Source of the DNA: Mallotus nudiflorus
Lineage: Eukaryota; Streptophyta; Magnoliopsida; Malpighiales; Euphorbiaceae
Direction of reading: 5' to 3'
Length of the DNA stretch: 64,000 bases
Assembly (NCBI GenBank): GCA_947683625.1
Contig: CANTUR010000009.1
Span: 4,477,501-4,541,500 of the forward strand
The notes under the pieces are model-generated. The model saw only the letters and a list, made by a program, of their open reading frames with translations, was not told where the DNA came from and ran no database searches. Below, one piece after another: positions 10,564-19,134 of this stretch (the stretch's first letter is position 1; each line of letters opens with the position of its first letter). A program made the translations under genes and the position numbers.

Positions 10564-12265
10564 ATGGCTCCCTGGGAAGAAATTAGTTCTGACCTCTTTA
10601 TGTCTAATGTAGATAGTGAGTTGCTAGGGTGGTATCGGCGGCGGTTCTATATCCCCACCGATTATGCCCTCCACACTGTAGATAGGAGGTTTCAGATGCA
10701 TACCCCCTTATCAGGGCTAAGTAGATTAGTAGTATATTTTGACCAGTTAGAGGGGGGTCTGAAATTTCCCTTAGATCCCTTTGTCAAAGAATTTCTTAAT
10801 AGGAATAACATTATGCCCGGTCAGCTTCATCCGAATAGCTATAGGATGCTGACTGGGTTCATCCAACTGATGCATGAAGAGGGTAGGGATCCTGATCTAG
10901 ACGTCCTTCGATATTTGTACAGGCTGATTAGGAAGAAGGGAGAGATGATGTTCTCCCTATCAGCTGTACCCAACCATACCCTTTTCGTTAAGCTTTCGGA
11001 TCTCCACAAGAAGTGAAGATACTATTTTTTCATTGTGGAGCATCAATCGGACTTCTTGGATGTCCGGAGGATGTGGTCGGATGAGTTTCATAAAGTGACC
11101 CATCCAGCAAAACTTTTCGATCCTGATACGGAGTTAGTTTTGTGGCTACATCTTGACGGACTCGCCGAAGCTCGATCCGCGGAAGATGCATCTCGGAGGT
11201 ATCTGTGGAGAGTCTGTCCGAGTCACGACCATTCCCCTGGTATGTTTATTTTGCTTTGTGCTTTTTTTTTTCTAACTAGTCTTATTTTTCCATCTGTAGA
11301 TGGCTGACTTTTTTGATTTTACGGGCGGGATTTCCCTAGTAGATGAGCTAGTTGTAGTAGAGGAGGTTTGGATCTCTCCTTCCTCAGAACCTGAGGCTCC
11401 TACGGCTTCGGAGGCTGTTTCCACCGACCCCAAGGGCAAAGCATCGGCCGAAGCGAGTCGGGCATAAAAAAAGGCGGCTGATCAACCTAGAGTCAGATGC
11501 GAAGGGGTTAGACAAAGAGATTTATGTCTAATGCCCACAATTATCTGATTGTTCAGATATAAGGGGCTGGATATTAAAGAGGATGAAATCCCTGAGCATC
11601 TCCAACAGTCAAGTACGGGACCAATATGCTGAGTTGCTGTGGTTACCTAGTAACATGCAGCGTTGGTTGGAGGAGGGCCCGGACGGGTTACTAGATTCTA
11701 TGATTGGCCAGTCACTGGAGGTAAGCAAGTTTTTGCCACTTGATACAATTGTTGTACTTGCTTCTTGTCTAAGTTGTCTAGTTATTTTTGGCAGATGACT
11801 CAGGCCTTGCTGCTGGCAAAGGATCAGTACTTCTACTTGAAGAGCCAGTACAGCTTAAAGGAAACTGAGGTAGGGACAATAGCTATAGATTTTGAGAAGA
11901 AGCTAGATAGCGCTAAGGCAGCTCTGGAGCACTGCCAAACAAGATACGTTGAGGCCAAATCTGATGTTGAGGCGAATCAGAAGAAGGTTTCTAAGCTTGA
12001 ACATAGCCAGACCCAGCTGACAAGGAGGATTGAGGAGCAGGATCTTCAGATTACTGAGCTCCAAGGGAGGCTGGCAGAGCTTGAGAAATCTCGTGCGAAT
12101 GATAAGAAGGCAGATCAAAGCATGGTAGGGGGGTTTCTCAAGGCATACCGGGCTGAGTGTAAGAGGATCCTACTCTCCCAAGACTCAGGATTGGACTTGG
12201 GGGCGTTAGACCGGATAACTCTAGCAGATCTTACCAAGCTTACGACGGAGGAGGACGACCATTGA
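10564..12265 (+). pseudogene. Opposite-strand extra ORF of the Tat element (gypsy-type transposon protein, Transposase_28-like)
   Basis: It runs on the strand opposite to the element's pol. The first part (10564-11239) encodes a globular region (WYRRRFYIP, PLDPFVKEFL, LHPNSYRMLTGFIQL) resembling the plant family named putative gypsy type transposon. A TGA at 11014-11016 interrupts it in frame. That stop replaces what is likely a TGG. Two intron-like gaps follow: 11240-11299 (GTATGT...TGTAG) and 11721-11794 (GTAAGC...GGCAG). The middle (11300-11720) is degraded. The last piece (11795-12265) begins MTQALLLAKDQY and is a long, charged, heptad-like helix, probably a coiled coil. Function is unknown. 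Extra ORFs of this type are known from Tat-lineage elements. The splice phase of the first gap does not join frames cleanly, so the exon model is tentative. Confidence 0.7.
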
Positions 12266-12516
12266 AAAGCCAGTTCCATTCTTGTGAGGGAGTCTAAAGA
12301 GGCCATTGTTGCAGCTGGGTTCGCCGAGCGTCCAAAGGCTGCTGATGCTACTTCCCCCTCAATTTTTGGGCCTAGGGGCCCGGGTGTACAAATAGTGTAG
12401 TAGATATGTATAGGTTTATATATATCTTTTTTTTTGGTAACCAATCACATGTAAAGACATTCTTTATCAATGAAGATACTTTATTATCGAATCATATCAA
12501 GTGTTTAAGTACAAGT

Positions 12517-15500
12517 TTACTGATAATATTTCCTGAGAGAGTTTGAGTTCCAAAACCTCGGTAGTTCTTTGCCTCCTCTTTCTCTTAGTCTGTATGCCCC
12601 CTTCGTTGTGCATTCTGAGATCTGGTACGGACCTTCCCAATTTGGACCTAACTTTCCAATTTCCTGAGGTGCCTTTGCCAATATCTGCTCTTCTGAGTAC
12701 CCAGTCACCCGTCCTGAATTGCTCTGTTCGATGTCGCTGATGGTGGTACCGAGTTATTCTTTGCTAATGTGCCTCAGCTGTGGCTACCGCTTGTTCTCTT
12801 CATTCTTTTAGCACGTCAAGGCATATCCGTGCGTCGGCGTTGTTGATGGTGTGGTCGAGGTCTTGGCTTACCCGGTAACTTAGGGACCCAACCTCCACTG
12901 GAATTACTACATCCATACCATAAGTTAGTCTAAATGGCATTTTATCAGTGGATGATCAGGGTGTGGTTCTGTAGGCCCAGATTACTTTCTTAAGCTCTTC
13001 GACCCAATTCCCTTTTTTATTGTCGAGTCTTTTCTGCAATCCTTGCATGAGGATTCTGTTTATGACCTCGATTTGTCCGTTCATCTGCAGGTGAGCTACT
13101 GAGGTGAAGTGCAGCTTTATTCCAAGGTCCGAGCAGAAACTTCTGAACTTATGGTTGTTGAACTGTTTACCATTGTCTGTAATTAAAGTGTGGGGGATGC
13201 CAAACCTACAAATGATCTCCTTCCAGAAAAAGTGCTATATCCGGGCTTTTATGATGGTTGGGACTGCTTCTGCTTCTACCCATTTGGTAAAATGGTCAAT
13301 GGCCACAATTAAGAACTTTTTCAGTGAGGTAAAGGGAGGGAAAGGACCCAGGATGTCCATCCCCCCATATGGCGAATGGCCAAGGGCTGCAGATGGGATG
13401 CAGAGGCCAAGAAGTTTTATGACTAAGTCGGGCATAGTGTTGGCACTTGGGACATGATTGCGTTAGTTGTTGGGCATCCTTAGACATGGTGGGCCAGCAA
13501 TACCCTTGGAGCTGTGACTTTCTAGTGAGCGAATAATGGAACTCATGTGCTCTACAGATTCCTTCGAGGATTTCTCAGAGTATGTAATTTCCCTCCTCTA
13601 GGGAAATGCACTTCGATCATGGGTGCGATAGGGATTTTTGGTAGAGCTCCCCTCGATGGACGGAATAGTGGGATACTTTGGTCTTGAGCTTCCGAGCTTG
13701 TAGCTTATCTTCTGGGAGTGTGCAGTGCTCAAGATATTGGATTATGGGTTACATCTATTCCAAGACTACCTGTGTTTCAAAAACTTCAGTGTCCTCTATG
13801 CTGGGACTGGTTAGTGATTCGGTGAATTCATATCCCTAAATGCTTGACTGTTCTCGGCTGTGGATTTAGCAAGGTAGTCGGCCTCACTATTGTCTGCCCT
13901 GGGAATCTGAACGATCTTCCACTGGCCTCCGTCCTGCTCGATGTGTTGCAAAATTTGCTTGGCTTTGTCTATGTACTTGGCAATGCAGGTGTCTTTGACT
14001 TAAAATGCTCCGCTGACTTGGTTGACTACTAGTTAGGAATCTGAGTGTATGATGAGGTGTTCGACCCTGACTTCAGTGGCCAACTTCAAACCTGTGATGA
14101 GCGCTTCGTACTCGGCTGCATTGTTGGTGGCATTATACTCTATACGGACTGCGTACTGGATATGAACCTTATGCAGCCCTTTGAGGATTATTCCTACACC
14201 GAAACCCTGAGCTGAGGATGCTCCGTTAACATAGAGCTTCCATTCTAGTGCTTTGGTTAAGGCTATGTCTTCTGGAGCCATTTCTTGCATAAAATCTACT
14301 AATTCCTGGGCTTTCATCTACTGTCGGGACTCGTAGTCAATATCAAATTCGCCAAGTAAGACCAACCATTACACTAGCCTGCCTGAAGTCTCTGGTCTCT
14401 GCAATATTTTTTATAGTGGGAAATGGGATCGAACCACAATATGGTGAGCTTGGAAGTAATGTCGAAGCTTTCGAGAAGTGTGGACCACAGCTATGGCTAA
14501 CTTGTCCAGCATGGGGTACCGAACTTCAGGTCGTCGGAGCATCTTACTGACATAATAAACAAGGCTTTGCTGGCTTCCCTCTTCCCTTACCAGTACTGAA
14601 GCAATGCACTCTCGACCAATAGAGGGGTATAAATACAAGGTCTCATTTGGTATCAGTCGGCTGAGTAAAGGTAGTGAAGACAAGAATCTTTTAATTTCTT
14701 CAAATGCTGCCTGGCAATCAGCGGACCATTGAAACTTCCCAAAATTTTTGAGAGCTCGGAACAATGGTAGACATTGCCTAGCTGAGCAAGAAATAAAATG
14801 CCTCAGTGCGATGATTCTACCATTTAGTTTTTGTATATCATAGATGTTCTTCGATGCCTTCATGTTGAGTATGGCTTCCATTTTTTTTGGGTTGGCTTCA
14901 ATGCCCCGGTAAGATATCATGAACCCCAGGAACTTGCCTGCCTGGACTCCGAAGATGCATTTATTAGGATTCAACTTGATCCTGGATTTGTTTAGTAGCT
15001 GGAGAACCCGATCCACATCTATTGGGTGATGCTCCAAGTGCTTGCTTTTGATGATGATATCATCCACATATACTTCTATGCTTGTTCCAATATGGCCTTA
15101 GAGGACTTGGTTCATCATTGTTTGGTACGTGGCTCCAACATTTTTCAGTCCGAAGGGCATCACCTTGTAGCAGTATAGCCCTTCATGAGTGATGAAGGAC
15201 ATTTTCTCTTGATCTTCTTTCTTCATCGGGATCTAGTGATAACCTTGTGCAGCGTCTACAAAGCTGTATAAGTTATGACCAGCGATGGAATCGATGAGCT
15301 GATCAATCGTAGGTAACAGGTAGCTGTCTTTAGGGCATGCTCGATTGAGGTCGGTATAGTCTACACACATTTTGTACTTCCCGTTCGCTTTTTTAACGAG
15401 TACCACGTTGGCTACCCATTCTGGGTGAGTAACCTCTTTAATGAACCTGACTGCTAACAGCTTCGTCGTTTCCTCAGCAATGATCTTCTATCTTTCATAG

Positions 15501-15669
15501 GTAAAGATTCTTTTCTTTTGTGCTACTGGCTTGGCTCTTAGTTTGATGTTTAGGCAGTGACAGGCAACCCGTGGGTCCATGCCGACGATTTCAGAGGCTT
15601 GAGAAGAAAAATCCTCTGAGTGTCTGGTAAGGACTTCCCTTATTATGTCTCTGATGTTTTGATTAAAAG
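12517..15669 (-). pseudogene. Tat-lineage pol remnant: RT, RNase H, second RNase H, integrase
   Basis: Read from 15669 leftwards. Just inside the break comes reverse transcriptase, with CVDYTDLNRACPKD near 15350, MPFGLKNVGATYQ near 15150 and the catalytic YVDD at about 15065. A Ty3-type RNase H follows (ending near 14411), then a second archaeal-type RNase H at 14317-14033 (ATNNAAEYEALITGL). Its first catalytic Asp is Asn here (LYVNGAS). Integrase core pieces are at 13487-13235 (VAIDHFTKWVEAEAVP), and the C-terminal part is at 12708-12517 (GPYQISE, LRKYYQ). Many stops and frame changes separate the pieces. The N-terminal gag-protease part is absent because of the deletion at the 15669/27187 joint. 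Confidence 0.88.
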
Positions 15670-16054
15670 TGTAATATCCCGTGTTTTTTAAAAATATTTT
15701 TACACTGTACCGGGATATGCAGTGTTAATAATTTCTGTATATTATATGATATTTTTATGAGTTGATATGTATTTAAAACCTATTTTTATTACTGTGTATT
15801 ATTTTCAGTGTTTTACGTAAAATTTTCCCGGGACTTGCATTTTCGGGGAAATTTTTACGTAAACAATGTATTATTAATTATTTTAAATGTATTTTCGGAC
15901 TTGCATGAACTCATGCGTATTTTTAAATTATTAAATAAAGCCTGTGTGTATATATTTATTTAATTAGGGTTTAATATATATTACCCTAATATTTTATTAA
16001 TTGTTTATTTATTTATTGTTATTTAATTATTTTATTTAATATTAAATTATTAAA

Positions 16055-16085
<31 letters not shown>

Positions 16086-16469
16086 TTATTATTATTATAA
16101 TTTTTATTATTATTTTAATATTATTTTATTTTTTTTTCTTTTTCTTTTTTTTTTCTTTTTTTTCTTTTTTCTTTTCTTTCTTTTTCTTTTCTTTTTCTTT
16201 CTTCTTCTTCTTCTTCTCCTTTCCTTCTCTCCCACGCCCGACCACCACCATTCTCCCTTCCCTCCCGCTGCAACTCCGGCCACCTACCGTCGGTGTGCCT
16301 CCCGGCTTGCCACCGCCGTTCCCAGCCGTCCCCCGCCGCCAACAGCTCCCTTCCCCAGCGCCGGCGAGCTAGTTTTCCTCTTTTGGCCGAAAATCGACCC
16401 ATCGCCGTTTCTCCCTCCTCCGGCCACCGTTCTCGACACCGCCGGTCTCTTTCTTCTCGTTGAGGTCCG

Positions 16470-17379
16470 GTGAGTGTGATTTTAGCTTTGGTTTGAGCTA
16501 AAATGGTCTAGAATTGCGTAGGTTTCGATTTTTCAATTTCGGTCACATTAGGGTTTTTGATTTTTTTGAGCTTCGAATTGGTTGATTCATGAAAACTTCC
16601 TTTACAAATGTTGTTCCCAGTAGCTCAATCTACATGTATGAATTTTTGTAGAATTTTTGGAGATTTTTTGGATTTTTGGGTATTTTTGAATATTTTAATA
16701 TTATTTTCTAATTTTCGGAAATTAATTATTTAAATTATGAAATTGGAGTTTATGGTTAAATTAGGTGTTGAAATGAATTATAGGAATTTATTTGGAATTT
16801 TTATGAATTTCTAAGTATTTATTTTGAATTATTGAAGTTTATGGAATTTTGGAAAAATTAGGTTAAATGTGTTTTATTTGAATTTAATTGGTTAATTGAG
16901 TTTAATTATTGATATATATGTTGAGAAAATTAATTTTGGATAATTGTATAATTTTTGGTGAATTTTTGAAGTAATTATAGTATATTTATATATATATGGG
17001 TATTTTGGTAATTTTACCCTAAATTGGCTAAAAATGTAATTTAATCGGTTTTAATAGTTATTTAAGGTATAAAAATGATTTCTACAAATTATCTGGTATT
17101 TTTAACTAATTAAAACTATTTTTCAGGAATTATTTTCAATTATATATATAATATACGGTTTTTCTAATAAAATGAGTTTTTATCGGTTTTTACAGTGTTT
17201 TAAGGTTAATTATGTAATTTCTGCGTATAAAATGTGTTTCTGTAATTTAAGGATATTTTTGGTATATCTGGAATTATTCTGTGTTTGTGGACCCCGGTCG
17301 GTGGATTGTAGTCTGGAGTCCGACCGAGGGGTTATGGATTTGTGTTGAACTTATTTTTTTGAAGTGTGTTTCTTTGCAG
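16470..17379 (+). other. Candidate leader intron inside the LTR
   Basis: It begins GTGAGTG right after the GC-rich block and ends TTTCTTTGCAG. The interior is AT-rich (T-rich on this strand), as in plant introns. The same two borders are present in the 3' LTR (24714 and about 25623) and in the solo LTRs at 37111-40485 (donor 37883, acceptor near 38916) and 51787-55032 (donor 52564, acceptor near 53480). Further splice-like sites follow: TTTAG before 17573, GTGAGT at 17635, TTTTTCAG before 18536, TTTTTAG before 18862, and CTTTTCAG two bases before the gag ATG. No transcript is available, so this is inference. Confidence 0.5.
17296..17325 (+). promoter_or_regulatory. Conserved LTR stem-loop GGTCGG/CCGACC
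   Basis: GGTCGG (17296-17301) pairs with CCGACC (17320-17325), with partly pairing CCCC and GGGG flanks. The solo LTR at 38833-38878 has a longer arm (AACCTCGGTCGG). The minus-strand solo LTR has CTTCGGTTG/CAACCGAAG at 6592-6625, where both sides of one pair have changed. Confidence 0.55.
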
Positions 17380-18015
17380 GGTCGGCTCTACTCTTTTGAG
17401 TAAAGAGATGTCCGTTTTACAGGGGAGGTTCTGCAGAATTTTCGATAGAATTCTCGTAAAACGTGATGTCCAGTCGAACCCTAATTTTCGATTCTGTGTT
17501 TAATACTCTAGATCGAATTCTAGGATTTCTGTTAGGATTTATTCTGATGTCGATTATTTATTGTTTGTTTAGTTGCGCCGAGACCGAGGGCTAGTGGACC
17601 AGGCCCGTCGGACCTGTCTCGTGGAGCGCATTAGGTGAGTTACTATACTATATATATATGCTTAGGATGCATGATTTAGAAATGCATGTTTTATGTTGAT
17701 TAAATATGCATAAATAATTTGATTATTTCTTAAGTTTATATTAAGTATATTCTTGGTTTATTTTTGGTATATAATAAATTATATACATGTTTTATTAATA
17801 AAATATATTTAAAATGTTTTTAAATATATTTTTAGTTTAATTTATGATTTGATTGGATCTATTTGACGTATATATACTCGAAATATACCTGGTTTGCTTT
17901 TGGTATATTTTCGGTATATATATGGTTTATATTGTTATTTCATTTAAATTCATGCATCATTTATTATGAGTGAATGATTTATATTATTAATGAAGGATAT
18001 CAATAGAACATGCTA

Positions 18016-18054
18016 CCTAGTGGGCAGCACTAGGACCGAGTACGTACCGGTACG
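18016..18054 (+). promoter_or_regulatory. Conserved LTR stem-loop CCTAGTG/CACTAGG and adjacent palindrome
   Basis: CCTAGTG (18016-18022) and CACTAGG (18028-18034) form a 7-bp stem with a 5-base loop (GGCAG). Directly after it is the 12-bp palindrome CGTACCGGTACG (18043-18054). The stem recurs in the 3' LTR, in all three solo LTRs and, with changes on both sides, in the old relic at 57021-57039. Confidence 0.6.
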
Positions 18055-18138
18055 CCTATAGCTTTAGGCTATATTACTAACTTGTTTGTGGATATTGATT
18101 GAATATGATATTCGATATGTGTGAGATATGGTTTGGAG

Positions 18139-18238
18139 GTGTGATTGCTGGAGCTCGATTGACTAAGTGTCTCGGGGCTAATCACACTGGCAGTCAGACT
18201 GCTGGAGCTCGGTTGACTTATTGTCTCGGGGCCAGTCT
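18139..18238 (+). promoter_or_regulatory. Twin stem-loops with GGAGCTCG...GTCTCGGGGC loops
   Basis: Unit 1: GTGTGATT (18139-18146) pairs with AATCACAC (18180-18187). Unit 2: AGACTG (18196-18201) pairs with CAGTCT (18233-18238). The two loops are copies of each other (GCTGGAGCTCGRTTGAC ... TGTCTCGGGGC) although the stems differ. The twin block is present in every LTR of the family here, including diverged copies. Confidence 0.6.
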
Positions 18239-18941
18239 ACTGTCTAAATGGATTAAGTGGATATATTTGGAATAAGTGAGCCGGTATGGCTAGAGTGTTG
18301 TTTAACACTATTTTCTGAGGTTGCGATATTCTAGGGTTCTATGTGATCCTTCATAAAAGATGATTTTTAACGAAAATATATATAAAATGATTTTATTGCA
18401 TCTGTGTGCAATTGCCTGTATATATACATATTATATATATTGTTAACTGTATGCATTATCACTTAGTGTGTATGTATATATATTATAGTAATTCACTCAG
18501 AGAGGTCTGACTCCCCTCTGTTGACTATTTTTCAGGAGAGTCAACTTCTTCAGACCTCAGTAGCAGGTCGATACGCCGGATTTCTTCCGCCCTGGCTTCT
18601 TTGTGTAAATTGTCTACTTGAGTCTTATTTATTTTATCTAGACACTGCAGTAGTTGTGAATTAGTATTGGATTTCATGTATTTTATTTTAAAGAGATGTA
18701 TTGTATTGAAACTAGATTTGTATTAAAAGATTTATGTATCTATGAGATGAGATTTTGATTTAAATCCAGTTGATGTGGATAATATTATGATATTATGATT
18801 TTTATTTCCGCTGCATATAATATGGTTATTGTTATTATTGTATGTTTTATTTTATTTTTAGGCTTGCTACGGGTTCCGGATTCGAAAGAATTCCCGTTCC
18901 CTAGCGCCGGTCATGGCCCCTGTTTTGGGTCGTGACAAAGT

Positions 18942-18953
18942 TGGTATCAGAGC
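18942..18953 (+). other. Primer binding site (initiator tRNA-Met)
   Basis: TGGTATCAGAGC, four bases after the LTR end, is complementary to the 3' end of plant initiator tRNA-Met, the usual primer for minus-strand DNA synthesis in this group. Confidence 0.95.
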
Positions 18954-19134
18954 GGAGTTCTGTGTCAGGGCTTAGTTATGTGAGTTGTGGCCCTAGTTTT
19001 AAAGTTGTGTTTTCTGTTGGACTACTGCAGTGTATTAGGTTCGAGTATGTCTTGCTAAGTATTCCTTACTGTAGTTTTCAGCGTTATTCCTCCGTTGTCT
19101 GTTTTGTCTGAATCTTTCCGTTTGTCTTTTCAGA

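Larger units (their letters stand above)
15670..18937 (+). mobile_element. 5' LTR of the Tekay element
   Basis: 3268 bp, unusually long. In order: an AT-rich start with a TTAGGGT/ACCCTAA inverted repeat (15964-15989), simple T-rich and CT-rich repeats (16040-16230), a GC-rich block (16215-16470) ending in a splice-donor-like CCG/GTGAGTG, a long AT-rich stretch, an acceptor-like TTTGCAG (17379), a GCGCCGAG block (17573-17634), the stem-loop cluster (18016-18244), and the conserved end CTTGCTACGGGTTCCGG...GGGTCGTGACA. The minus-strand Lys/Arg/Glu-rich ORF at 16121-16402 is only the complement of the CT-rich block. Confidence 0.95.

Noticed and set aside
16121..16402. Lys/Arg/Glu-rich minus-strand ORF in the Tekay LTRs (also 24355-24646)
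   Set aside because: It is the complement of the CT-rich and GC-rich leader block and has no support as a protein. It is present only because that block lacks stops on this strand.
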